Source of the DNA: CAYSXY01 sp964435165
GTDB taxonomy: Bacteria > Pseudomonadota > Alphaproteobacteria > Rickettsiales > RI-342
Length of the DNA: 62,750 nt
Assembly (NCBI GenBank): GCA_964435165.1
Contig: CAYSXY010000010.1
Span: forward strand, 1 to 62,750
Reading direction: 5' to 3'
Numbering within the stretch: the stretch's first letter is position 1; each line of letters opens with the position of its first letter. The translations under genes were made by a program, and so were the position numbers. The notes beneath the pieces are model-generated. The model was not told the origin of the DNA. It ran no database searches and saw only the letters and a list, made by a program, of their open reading frames with translations. Positions 35,333 through 43,910 of this stretch are shown piece after piece.

Positions 35333-35992
35333 TTATTTTTTCTTATGGTATAGCACAACCATCATCGCCACAGCAAGAAAAGGAACCAGCACATTAATAA
35401 ACGGTATATTTGAGCAGAATACCAGAAGCGCACCCGCCATCCACACCGCTGTTTGCCGTTGCTTGCGAAGCTGTTCGGCATCCTGGCGGGGTTGATGACG
35501 GCTTGCGACCATGACAAAAAACTCTCGCCCGACCAAGTACCCATTCACCAGGTAATACAGCGCCAGATTGACAAAGGGGATGAGATAAAACGGTAGCAGC
35601 AGCAGATTGAGCCCAAGTACAATAAATACAAACCGAATATCTGCCGGGATATCCTGTAATAAAGAAGAGCCAGTTCCTTCCGAAGGAATCGGCAGTTGAT
35701 TCATGTGCTCCACTTGTGTCGCAATACGATCGGCAAACAGGCTGGCAATCAGCGGCAGCATGGCCGGGTAGAGCAGCCAGGCCAGTGCCATGGCCCCAAG
35801 CCCGCCCAATACATCAATCGTCGTATCCAGCCAAGCCCAGTCGATCAGTGTGAGCGATGATAGGAGCATGTAGACCAGTATCACCAGTGTAATCATCGCC
35901 GCCAGGCTCAACAGCGCCGTGTAGACAGCCAGCCTGAATACCGGTGGCCGAAGGATACTGCGCCATGCAATGATAAAACTATGCAATACCAT
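35333..35992 (-). CDS. EI24/CysZ-like inner-membrane protein
   Basis: This 219-residue membrane protein belongs to the EI24 (etoposide-induced 2.4) domain family, which includes the sulfate permease CysZ. It has hydrophobic segments at about 20-47, 60-85, 120-150 and 180-212. The family signature region FVNLALYYLVNGYLVGREFFVMVASRH is clear, with NGYLxGREF as the key motif. There is no sulfur-assimilation gene nearby, so transport of sulfate is not implied by context. The function in this organism is unknown. Confidence 0.8.
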   Translation of the reverse strand: MVLHSFIIAWRSILRPPVFRLAVYTALLSLAAMITLVILVYMLLSSLTLIDWAWLDTTIDVLGGLGAMALAWLLYPAMLPLIASLFADRIATQVEHMNQLPIPSEGTGSSLLQDIPADIRFVFIVLGLNLLLLPFYLIPFVNLALYYLVNGYLVGREFFVMVASRHQPRQDAEQLRKQRQTAVWMAGALLVFCSNIPFINVLVPFLAVAMMVVLYHKKK

Positions 35993-36035
35993 TCGTCTGT
36001 CTCACATCATCGGGGAAAAGTAGCAGTTCATGAGA

Positions 36036-37505
36036 TTAATCCCATAATGTTTCCCACCATTTCGTTTTAGGTTCTTCTGTGCCAGATTCTGGTTTTTTTG
36101 TACCTTTGCGGTTCTTATAGGGTGTGAATGATTGGCCATTCGCCTCCATTTGATCGCGAATCTCGGCTATATCCCAGCCCGTCATATTGGCCAGTGTCTG
36201 TGCTTCTTTTTCGAATCGATCCGGCAACTCACTGTAATAGGCGTCTGCCTGCTCGCATTCAGCCTCGTTTTTCCATGGATGACGCAGTACATAACGCCCC
36301 TGAAAATTGTGACGATCCGGCGTTTCCTTGAAGAAGATATCGTCCGGGAAGCTCTCGGCATTATAACGGGCATGCATCCGGGTTACAAACACGTCACGTG
36401 CATCACTCTTACCGGGCATACGAACTGTCGGGGGCAGTGGTGGAGACGGCATGATTGTGCGCTCTCCCGCCTGTGCAATCTGATATTCTCCGTTATCTGA
36501 TGTCTCTTTCGGCAGCCAGAACACCCCAAGGTCGCGTAATTGCGATACGGAAAGCGGGTCTGCCGCACACGGGTCACACCAGTTCATATCCCACGCATAT
36601 TCGAGAAAAATGACTTCATTGTCATGGGCCGTAGCCTGCTGGTCGAACATCGCAGTATAAAATTCACCGAATGCATCTTTGACATAAAGTGGAATCTCCT
36701 GATTGGATGGAATTTTCACCTGTCGATAGTTTGTCGGTTCCACCCGGCCCAGCCGCGTGAGCGTGAAAATGAAAATTTCCTGATTGCCATCGGCATTCAT
36801 CGTGCCGAGGCGGACCGGTAGCATAAATCGTGACGATTCATAGGCCACCTGTATTGGGCGCAAATAGCTAAAACCGAGCCTGGACTGCTCTTCAAGATTC
36901 ACCTTGGCGACAAAAAAGCGCATATCCTGCTTGATGTAACTTTCCAGCACAGCTTCCGCCCCTGTCGGTATGCGGTAATCATTCTGCGTCAACCATGTGG
37001 CAAGGCCATCACTTTCCTTGGCAGAGAGAATCAGGATATCATATTCACCCACCGTATATTCTGCTTCAATGGTCACGCCAAGTTGGGCTGCTTCCTCCAT
37101 GACCAAATCAGCCATTGGTGGCGAAGGTACTGCGCTACGCATCAGCTGTGGGGCTCCCTCCATGACGCGCGGGCATGGATCGGGATCAAAATATTCCACC
37201 AGCCGTGGTGCCGTATAGGCATCGAGATGATCCAGCAAAGACGGCTCTGCCACGTTGATCTGCCCGCGCTCAAGCACTTCCGGCACAGGAATGACGATGG
37301 CAAACTCTGTCAAATCGCCCTGAAAGTCATTGGCCATGGTCATCACGGTGCGGTCTTCATGTCTCGCAATCACCACTTTGGAGGCTTTATTGAACAAATC
37401 CGTGTCCGCTTTGGCAACATAAAACCCGCAAAACGCCGCAAGCTGCTGCGGCCACGCACTCCATGCCAATAGACATAATGCAACTATCACACGACGATAG
37501 GTCAT
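36036..37505 (-). CDS. DUF2330 family secreted protein
   Basis: This 489-residue protein has a signal peptide (MTYRRVIVALCLLAWSAWPQQLAA). It is followed by the N-terminal pattern of DUF2330, AFCGFYVAKADTDLFNKASKVVIARHEDRTVMTMANDFQGD, and VIPVPEV further on. The function of the family is unknown. ATG 37505 is chosen over one 144 bases upstream because AAGGGGAG stands before it and the signal peptide starts there. It lies 14 bases downstream of the RnfD-like gene, so the two are probably one operon. Four cysteines in the C-terminal half (WCDPCAADP, a CxxC-like pair among them) may form disulfides. Confidence 0.82.
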   Translation of the reverse strand: MTYRRVIVALCLLAWSAWPQQLAAFCGFYVAKADTDLFNKASKVVIARHEDRTVMTMANDFQGDLTEFAIVIPVPEVLERGQINVAEPSLLDHLDAYTAPRLVEYFDPDPCPRVMEGAPQLMRSAVPSPPMADLVMEEAAQLGVTIEAEYTVGEYDILILSAKESDGLATWLTQNDYRIPTGAEAVLESYIKQDMRFFVAKVNLEEQSRLGFSYLRPIQVAYESSRFMLPVRLGTMNADGNQEIFIFTLTRLGRVEPTNYRQVKIPSNQEIPLYVKDAFGEFYTAMFDQQATAHDNEVIFLEYAWDMNWCDPCAADPLSVSQLRDLGVFWLPKETSDNGEYQIAQAGERTIMPSPPLPPTVRMPGKSDARDVFVTRMHARYNAESFPDDIFFKETPDRHNFQGRYVLRHPWKNEAECEQADAYYSELPDRFEKEAQTLANMTGWDIAEIRDQMEANGQSFTPYKNRKGTKKPESGTEEPKTKWWETLWD

Positions 37506-37519
37506 TACTTTCTCTCCCC

Positions 37520-38350
37520 TTATACTTCTCCTGTTCGCCACACATGTATCGGATGGTGCCACTGCAAACGGCTTGCCAGCCAGGCCAAGACCGGATTCAG
37601 CGCGCACCATACTATCAGTGCATAGAATAATCCATCCTGGATATAGCATTCAAAGATCAGGTAAATCGCTGTGGCCGCAACGCCGCCAGCGTATAGCCAG
37701 CGCCCAGCCCTGCTTTGTGGAATGGTTTTGGGGTCAGAAATCATAAAAAAGGCAAAAATCAGCAAGGCACCGCTTTGCAGATGATGGAGTGGAATCGCCA
37801 GCGGATCGCCCAGCCATAAGGCGCGGAGCAGAAGCAGACCGGCAAACCAACCGAGGAAGAAGAATGGCATATCCCACCGCCGGGCAGAGGATGAGACCAT
37901 GAGCCCCAACCCACCGACAAGCATGATGAGCCAGAGCTCCCGCCCCCATTGCCCCGGAGAGACCCATGCGAGATCGGTGCTGATAAGCAGGACAATTGCC
38001 AGATTTGCCGGATTGAACAGGTGCTGTCCCTGCCAGCGAATAATGAATTTTGATCCGATGGCCAGCATTGCCGCCAACATGCACACCCATTCCTCTGTCA
38101 CCCGCAGCAGCAAAGTCAAAGACAGGGCTGTAATCAATGGGCTGCGCCAGTCCCACCGACTTAACCCCACCCATCGGCTAGCCAGATATTGCGTGACCAG
38201 CGCGGCGCTAATGAAGAGGAATGCATGAAGCGGCATAATCGGCAGTGCGTAGATTGTGCTGCCCAGCAGGATGAACAGGCTGAGGAAACAGCATTGTTTA
38301 TGGCGCGCATCCTGCTGCAGCCAGTTCCATAACCCGTTGATATGCATCAT
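37520..38350 (-). CDS. RnfD/NqrB-related membrane protein
   Basis: This integral membrane protein of 276 residues has about nine or ten hydrophobic segments and resembles the NqrB/RnfD family. LFNPANLAIVLL (about 110-121) and FAFFMISDPKTIP (about 200-212) match the two conserved membrane motifs. It is shorter than RnfD (about 350). It lacks an SGAT motif, to whose Thr FMN is linked in true RnfD/NqrB, so it may not carry covalent flavin. No other rnf or nqr genes are present. It sits two bases after the 447-residue gene and just before the DUF2330 gene; the pairing with DUF2330 suggests a shared envelope function, not yet defined. Confidence 0.75.
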   Translation of the reverse strand: MMHINGLWNWLQQDARHKQCCFLSLFILLGSTIYALPIMPLHAFLFISAALVTQYLASRWVGLSRWDWRSPLITALSLTLLLRVTEEWVCMLAAMLAIGSKFIIRWQGQHLFNPANLAIVLLISTDLAWVSPGQWGRELWLIMLVGGLGLMVSSSARRWDMPFFFLGWFAGLLLLRALWLGDPLAIPLHHLQSGALLIFAFFMISDPKTIPQSRAGRWLYAGGVAATAIYLIFECYIQDGLFYALIVWCALNPVLAWLASRLQWHHPIHVWRTGEV

Positions 38351-38351
38351 C

Positions 38352-39695
38352 TCAGCGCCTTTTACCGATCACCCCTTTGATCATATCCAGCGGCGAACGC
38401 TTCTGTTTGTCAAACGATATCGTATATTTCTGCCCGGTGAGTGTTTCAAACGCCTGAATGCAGCCCGGTGTGACCTCACTGTAATAAATACGATACAGAT
38501 TCGGCATCAGGGCGCGCGCCACCGGGTGCCCCCATTTGATCGCCTGCTGCGGCACTCGAGCGAGTGCCTCGATACAGTTAATGGCTTCGGCAGCCTCCGG
38601 GTCCGACCGGCGATAGACATCTCCGGGCGGGGTGAGATTGTCCAGCATATCCGGAAATAAACGCAACAGGTTCGTGGCAAAGGATGCCTCTCCATATGGG
38701 CCGTGATGCGGAACATACTGAACAAAGGCACATTGATGCTGGCTTGCCTGCTTTAGAATACGTGCATTTGTGCGTTTCATTTGGCGATGCAAACGCTTGG
38801 TTTCTTTATCTTTAGGGCGATGCTGCTGGTGAAAGGCATAAGATTTTTCAATTTTTGCCGCCTCCTCCAGGCCAAGTCGCATCATGGTGATCTGCGCTTT
38901 TTCGGTGATCGAGACATCGTCATGCCGGGCCTCGCGCACATGCGGTTTGGGTCTGGTGCCGCCGAGATCAGCCGCATAGCGATCATAAGGATTGCCTTCC
39001 AAATCACGTTTGACATCGGCAAAATGCCCTAATTCCTGCGCAGCGATGATCATCAACCGTGCCTGCGCCGTCAGACCATCGGTTGGCTGAGCATGCTCAA
39101 ATTCTTCCGGAACAAATGGATTGCCTCCCGCCGAGACATAGACTGCAAACTCTTTTTCTCCGGCGCGGCTTGCCGAGGTGCTCTGCATGCCGCTATTGCG
39201 CCCATGTTGTTGCCAGCCCCACATATCGAGCATATCGCCGATGGACTGCCCCTGCGAGATATAGATTTCCACATGTTCGGCCAATACCAGCAAGATGACG
39301 GCAGGATGAGCCGACTGCACCAGCAGACGTGCATATTGTAACTCCAGTGCCGGTGGCACAGGCAATAGTTTTTTTATCTCCTGTCTCAGCCGGGTCAGTT
39401 CTTCTTCCACCCGTGATACAATGTCGTTAGCATCATGGGCGGGAGCAAGCAGCATAGCCATGCGCTGCTCTGTTGCAGATATTAACGCAGGATCGTGCAA
39501 CTGACGGTAACTGAATACGGCATATATATCGTCATACGGCAGCGACATGCGGACGAAATTAAGCTTATCGTCAGCGTCAATACGCATCAGGCCTGAAGCA
39601 ACTAGCTGGCGAGTGAGCTTTTCATAGACGGGGTGAATATCACTCGCCTCCGTTCCGGGCGGTGACGCGATGACATCGTAAACCAGATTATTCAT
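38352..39695 (-). CDS. Uncharacterised 447-residue protein
   Basis: The function is not recognised with confidence. The 447-residue soluble protein has no signal peptide. Its first half (1-150) looks helical, with a charged stretch VEEELTRLRQEIKKLL. A Gly/Ala-rich centre includes FAVYVSAGGNPFVPEEFEHA and LMIIAAQELGHFADVKRDLEG (about 215-235), which recalls a degenerate zinc-protease helix but has no HExxH. A basic helical region (KDKETKRLHRQMKRTNARIL) follows. It may belong to DUF2748, a family I recall from Rickettsia-related bacteria, but I could not check this. It heads an apparent operon with the RnfD-like and DUF2330 genes. Confidence 0.6.
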   Translation of the reverse strand: MNNLVYDVIASPPGTEASDIHPVYEKLTRQLVASGLMRIDADDKLNFVRMSLPYDDIYAVFSYRQLHDPALISATEQRMAMLLAPAHDANDIVSRVEEELTRLRQEIKKLLPVPPALELQYARLLVQSAHPAVILLVLAEHVEIYISQGQSIGDMLDMWGWQQHGRNSGMQSTSASRAGEKEFAVYVSAGGNPFVPEEFEHAQPTDGLTAQARLMIIAAQELGHFADVKRDLEGNPYDRYAADLGGTRPKPHVREARHDDVSITEKAQITMMRLGLEEAAKIEKSYAFHQQHRPKDKETKRLHRQMKRTNARILKQASQHQCAFVQYVPHHGPYGEASFATNLLRLFPDMLDNLTPPGDVYRRSDPEAAEAINCIEALARVPQQAIKWGHPVARALMPNLYRIYYSEVTPGCIQAFETLTGQKYTISFDKQKRSPLDMIKGVIGKRR

Positions 39696-39771
39696 CTCAC
39701 TTGATATTCCTTACTGACAGTACTTATTCTCCAATTGCGTATATGACGATACCAAAACCAATCGACTAACA

Positions 39772-39831
39772 GCCCGCGACTGCGGGCCGCCGCTCATGCG
39801 GCGCAACACGTTTATGTGCAAACATAAACGT
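39772..39831. repeat. Array of three perfect hairpins
   Basis: Three back-to-back perfect stem-loops lie in the spacer before the CheY-like gene. They are GCCCGC-GACT-GCGGGC (39772-39787), CGCCGC-TCAT-GCGGCG (39788-39803) and ACGTTTATGT-GCAA-ACATAAACGT (39808-39831, a GNRA-type loop). There is no T-run after them in either direction. They may be part of a dispersed repeat family or a structured leader/terminator. Confidence 0.75.
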
Positions 39832-39924
39832 AACGAACGATCATTTTACCAAATACCAAGCTTTGCGTAACGAAATCCTAAAGACTCGGCCATAGGCTGA
39901 AAAGAGATAAATAAAGGGATAGCT

Positions 39925-40299
39925 ATGGCACAGTCTGCACTCGTCGTTGATGATTCCATGACCATGCGTAACATGATTTCTGTGGCGCTGAAAAAACTGA
40001 AATTCGATGTCATCATGGCAAAAGATGGCGTGGATGCACTGGAAAAATCCGGGCATCATCATGCTGATATCATTATTACCGACATCAATATGCCGAATAT
40101 GGACGGTATTGAGTTGATCCGCATGCTGCGAGAGCAACCCAAAACGCAATATACACACATTTTGGTGATCAGTACGGAGAGCAGTGATAATGTCAAGCAG
40201 GCTGGCAAAAGCGCTGGAGCTTCCGGCTGGATCACCAAGCCCGTGCAGCCGGAAGTGCTGCACCGCGCTGTCAGCAAATTATGTGGTATTCAATCATGA
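39925..40299 (+). CDS. cheY: CheY-like single-domain response regulator
   Basis: This 124-residue stand-alone receiver domain has the full phosphorylation set: acidic pair D9-D10, phospho-acceptor D53 (in ITDINMPNMDG), T84 and K105. It has no output domain. A CheY of this kind binds the flagellar motor or acts as phosphate sink in chemotaxis-like pathways. AAAGGGA lies before the ATG. Its stop overlaps the start of the CheZ-like gene (ATGA), which points to a regulator/phosphatase pair. No kinase or receptor gene is near. Confidence 0.92.
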   Translation: MAQSALVVDDSMTMRNMISVALKKLKFDVIMAKDGVDALEKSGHHHADIIITDINMPNMDGIELIRMLREQPKTQYTHILVISTESSDNVKQAGKSAGASGWITKPVQPEVLHRAVSKLCGIQS

Positions 40300-40880
40300 C
40301 GCACGCTCAACCTTCTCCTTCTTCATCTGATAGCGACCTTCCTCATCAGCATGATTGGGAACAGCTGAACGGCATGCAATTATGCCTTCTGGATGTGCTT
40401 TTGCAACAACTGCCGGAAGTACACGGCCTGTTGGAAGAAAGCATGGTGGGTATAACCGAAGAATTCGTCGCCCTGGCCAAAGATTGGCAGGAGATGAGTG
40501 ATATCCTTGGCAGTGACGGGGGGGACGCCATGCTTCCCATAGATCACCGTAAATTGGAAGCCATTCAGCAGCGTTTCGGCAAGCTGACGGTCAGCATGCA
40601 ATTTCAAGACCGCGTCTCACAAAACCTCCTTGCTGCCTGTGATGCGCTTCAGCAAGTAGCGGATAAAATACAGGGCTGTCTGGATCACCAAGATGTATCG
40701 TATCCGGTCGATACCGATCTGGCCAAAGCCCAACTCGCCGCCCTGCGGCTTGGCGATTTGCAAACGCGCTATGTTGAAGCATTGCAAAAACGTCAGTTTA
40801 TTGCCACAGGGAGCGAGGTAGGGTTTGATCACTCCACTTCTGCACAAGCAAAGGATGATGACGATATCGATTTATTTTAG
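40296..40880 (+). CDS. cheZ: CheZ-like phosphatase of the response regulator
   Basis: This is a 194-residue, mostly helical protein. In MQFQDRVSQNLLAACDAL the residues D105-x3-Q109 match the CheZ active-site motif (FQDLTGQ in E. coli, where Asp143 and Gln147 act). The C terminus ends in an acidic tail with hydrophobic end, DDDDIDLF, resembling the CheZ C-terminal peptide that docks on phosphorylated CheY. A role dephosphorylating the CheY-like protein encoded directly before it (four-base overlap) is therefore likely. ATG 40296 is selected for this overlap; another ATG lies 15 bases upstream. The gene's stop overlaps that of btuB on the other strand. Confidence 0.82.
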   Translation: MTHAQPSPSSSDSDLPHQHDWEQLNGMQLCLLDVLLQQLPEVHGLLEESMVGITEEFVALAKDWQEMSDILGSDGGDAMLPIDHRKLEAIQQRFGKLTVSMQFQDRVSQNLLAACDALQQVADKIQGCLDHQDVSYPVDTDLAKAQLAALRLGDLQTRYVEALQKRQFIATGSEVGFDHSTSAQAKDDDDIDLF

Positions 40881-42769
40881 AAAGCGCCGCGCACTCCGAC
40901 ATACCCAGAACGCCCAGCGGTGCCATAGCTGAACACTTCTTCATATTGTTTATCGAGCAGATTATCCCCGCGGGCATATAACTCAATCGTCTCATTCAGG
41001 CGATAGCTGCCATAAAGGTCCAGCACCGTGAAACTATCTATTCGGGTGCGATTAAAGCTGAGATCATTATCCGGCCTGCTGCCGACATAGCGCACCGTCG
41101 CTCTCACTTCGGCAAGCTGATCCCAAAAATAACTGGCGGACAGGCTGGCAGTGTGCCGGGCCCTGCGTAGCAATGCCAAATTGGTTGCTTTATCTTCCGC
41201 ATCGGTAAAAGTGTAATTCGCAGCGATTTCGACTGGTTCAAACGGATTGACACGCAATCCGATCTCCATCCCCTGCGTACGTGCTTCGCGCACATTCGAA
41301 TAACGAAACAGAGACGTGTCAAAATCAATCAGATCATCGATGTCATTATAATAAGCCGCCACCTGTAGTTCTGCGCGGCGATTCCACAGAGGTTGCGTCA
41401 GACCAATATCGACAGAGCGCGATGTTTCGGGTTGCAGGTTCGGATCGCCAAATGAGGAATAAAGCTGAAACAGCGAGGGCGCCTTGAAGCCGGTGCCGAC
41501 ATTTGCCTGCAAGCGAGTGTCGGTGGCAGCCAGGATATAGGCAACCGAGCCACGGTAGGTCGTCTCCGAGCCGAATTCATCATGGCGTTCATGCCGCGCG
41601 CCAATATCGGTGTATAGGCCGGGGGCAAGCTTGGCATGATAATTGGCAAACAGGCCTGAACTACGGACATTCTCTTCACTGTTAAAGCTGGAATCAAACT
41701 GCTCATCCATGGTTTCAGCGCCAATGGTCAGCTTATCGGTGCTGTTGAGGTGCAAGTGATGCAGCCAGTGCACCCCGACACGCTGCCCATTAAACACGGA
41801 TGAACCGAATGCCGATGCATCGTCCCGGCTTGTGTCATAGTAGCTCACGGATAGGTCCTGCTCCCAGAAGCCGTCGATCAGCATCGCATTCCAGCCGCTA
41901 CGTAGCGCTAACTGGCGGGTTTTGGCCAGGTTGGCTGCGTCGCTGCCAAAATTATCATACTCCGCTTTCGCCGTTACATAGCGAAGTGACGTACTGATAT
42001 TACCTTCATCACCGGCATCCAGCACTGTTCGTGCTGAGATGGTGGTATTGCGGTAACCGTCATCTTCTGCACCGCCGCGTTGCTCGTTAAAGCTGGAAAA
42101 GCCCTGCTGCCGCAGACGAGAGACCTGTACATTATATTTAAGTGGCCCTTCTTTGCCGCTGGTGCGTGCTCCCCCGGCAATGGTGCCGAATGACCCACCT
42201 TCCACATAGGCCTCGTGCATTCTCTTACCACCTTCATAGCCCTTGGTAATGATATGAATAACACCACCAATCGCTTCCGAGCCATAGAGGCTACTTTGCG
42301 GGCCACGCAGGATTTCGATACGCGCAATATCCTGAGTGGTGAGGTGAGCAAAATCATAAAAATTCGTCGTATTGCTGGGATCATTGGCTTTTACGCCATC
42401 AATCAACACCAGTACGTGTGATGATTCCGTCCCACGAATAAAGACACTGGCCGGTTGGCCATAGCCGCCATTTTGCGCCACATTGACACCCGGCACATGG
42501 CGTAATGCATCCGCTACCGTGTGAAAACGCTCCAGTTGTTCTGTTGTCAAAATCGTCGTAAAGGCACCGCTGCTATGCGCAGAGACAGGCTGACGGCTCG
42601 CCGTGACAACGACGCCTTCTATCTGTGTTATGGGTATTGCCTGTACGGGATGGGTGAATGAGATTGCCATCAGCGAACCGATGATCGCAGTCGACTTAAG
42701 ACGATGTGGATTCAAGCGGTGCCGACATACGCGCCACGCACCCACAGAGGGGAGAATAGAAAAAGACAT
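40877..42769 (-). CDS. btuB: TonB-dependent vitamin B12 receptor BtuB
   Basis: BtuB is the outer-membrane TonB-dependent transporter for cobalamin. The 630-residue precursor has a signal region (ending HPVQA), a TonB box at the mature N terminus (EGVVVTASR) and the plug domain (DALRHVPGVNVAQNGGYGQPASVFIRGTESSHVLVLIDGVKAND). A 22-strand barrel follows, ending with YVGVRGAF (C-terminal Phe). A cobalamin riboswitch lies 157 bases upstream on the same strand, which supports B12 or a corrinoid as the ligand. No inner-membrane btuCDF genes are in the window. Confidence 0.95.
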   Translation of the reverse strand: MSFSILPSVGAWRVCRHRLNPHRLKSTAIIGSLMAISFTHPVQAIPITQIEGVVVTASRQPVSAHSSGAFTTILTTEQLERFHTVADALRHVPGVNVAQNGGYGQPASVFIRGTESSHVLVLIDGVKANDPSNTTNFYDFAHLTTQDIARIEILRGPQSSLYGSEAIGGVIHIITKGYEGGKRMHEAYVEGGSFGTIAGGARTSGKEGPLKYNVQVSRLRQQGFSSFNEQRGGAEDDGYRNTTISARTVLDAGDEGNISTSLRYVTAKAEYDNFGSDAANLAKTRQLALRSGWNAMLIDGFWEQDLSVSYYDTSRDDASAFGSSVFNGQRVGVHWLHHLHLNSTDKLTIGAETMDEQFDSSFNSEENVRSSGLFANYHAKLAPGLYTDIGARHERHDEFGSETTYRGSVAYILAATDTRLQANVGTGFKAPSLFQLYSSFGDPNLQPETSRSVDIGLTQPLWNRRAELQVAAYYNDIDDLIDFDTSLFRYSNVREARTQGMEIGLRVNPFEPVEIAANYTFTDAEDKATNLALLRRARHTASLSASYFWDQLAEVRATVRYVGSRPDNDLSFNRTRIDSFTVLDLYGSYRLNETIELYARGDNLLDKQYEEVFSYGTAGRSGYVGVRGAF

Positions 42770-42925
42770 GTGAAACGCTCCATACGCGATTGAAACGGGT
42801 TAATACAACGGCCACCATTGGCGTTGCAGCGTCACCGCGTATGGATACAGCCTGTGCCGGCATGCGGCACAGCGCTGCGTCTTATCCCAATGAAAAAGCC
42901 CCGTTCATGGAATCGCATGACGCTC

Positions 42926-43090
42926 AATGGCAGGTCTCCTGGCTCACAGATCATCACACCGCCCTCACCTTCCCGGAATGTCTTCCAGTGGTTGCTCATC
43001 TGAGCCTGAGACCGGTATTCCCTGCTTACAGTTGCGGGCACAGCCCCGGTATTGCACCGGGTTCCCTCTTCAGGCAGGTCTCACACCCAC
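42926..43090 (-). promoter_or_regulatory. Cobalamin (B12) riboswitch upstream of btuB
   Basis: The minus strand shows the adenosylcobalamin riboswitch in order. The entry stem and GAGACCTGCC come first, then GAAGAGGGAACCCGGTGCAA, a G/C-rich arm, GCCCGCAACTGTAAGCAG and a variable arm. The B12 box follows (AGCAACCACTGG), and the closing GGAGACCTGCCATTG pairs back with the start. It lies 157 bases before the btuB start and should shut off btuB when coenzyme B12 is plentiful. Boundaries are approximate. Confidence 0.93.
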
Positions 43091-43154
43091 CCTCCATCCG
43101 TAACGGATACCATCGCTGAGCAATGTACGGATTTTTATCTTTCGGGCAAGTCGC

Positions 43155-43898
43155 TTATATCAGCCCCTGACTTTTAAAACTGAAATGCCCACGGCGACTG
43201 ACAATGATGTGATCATGCACTTTCAGCCCCAGCGGCTCAGCGGCCTGAACAATGCGCTGTGTCATTTCAATATCCCCGTTAGACGGCGCAACGTCACCGC
43301 TGGGATGATTATGCGCCAGAATCATGGCCGTTGCCCCTAGCTCCAGCCCGCGCTTGACCACTTCACGCACATAGACCGGCGTATGATCCACCGTGCCTGT
43401 CTGCTGTTTTTCATCTGCGATCAGTTCGTTTTTGTTATTGAGATAAAAAATACGAAACTGCTCAATTTTTTCATGCGCCATGGTGAGATGACAATAATCC
43501 AACAAGGCGTGCCAGGATGAGAGCACTGGCTGTTTCTCCACCTCACGCCACAGCATGCGTTGCATCAGTGCTTCATTGACTTTAAGCGCTGCGACAGCCG
43601 CATCGCCCATCCCCTCCACTGCCCTTAACGCTTTCGGCTCTGCACGCAGGACACCGACAACCGTCTTAAATTCAACAATCAATGCCTTGGCCAGCGGTTT
43701 CACATCGCCCCTTGGGTGCGCGGCAAAGAGCAGTAATTCCAGGAGTTCATAATCGGCCAGCGCAGCCGTGCCGCCATCCAGAAAACGCTGGCGCAAACGC
43801 TGGCGGTGGCCTTGCATATGGGCAAGCGAGTGCTTTTTCGTGTCAGGCGAGCGTTCAGCGTTTTCTGCTGATCGTGACATGGTCTTTATCTCAGCCAT
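43155..43898 (-). CDS. radC: RadC family JAB-domain protein
   Basis: This 247-residue RadC protein has an N-terminal helix-hairpin-helix part (about 25-120: GHRQRLRQRFLDGG, ALRAVEGMGDAAVAAL). A C-terminal JAB/MPN metalloprotease-like domain (about 125-245) has the metal motif HNHPSGD and VHDHIIVS. The RadC name comes from an old DNA-repair link that is not well supported; the biochemical role is uncertain. The first ATG (43898) lies 12 bases after the map stop, with GGCGAG upstream; a start six codons later is possible. Confidence 0.93.
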   Translation of the reverse strand: MAEIKTMSRSAENAERSPDTKKHSLAHMQGHRQRLRQRFLDGGTAALADYELLELLLFAAHPRGDVKPLAKALIVEFKTVVGVLRAEPKALRAVEGMGDAAVAALKVNEALMQRMLWREVEKQPVLSSWHALLDYCHLTMAHEKIEQFRIFYLNNKNELIADEKQQTGTVDHTPVYVREVVKRGLELGATAMILAHNHPSGDVAPSNGDIEMTQRIVQAAEPLGLKVHDHIIVSRRGHFSFKSQGLI

Positions 43899-43910
43899 GT
43901 GCTCGCCTGT

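Noticed and set aside
42790..43119. Plus-strand frame opposite the cobalamin riboswitch
   Set aside because: The bases are explained by the riboswitch on the other strand; the translation has no protein-like features.
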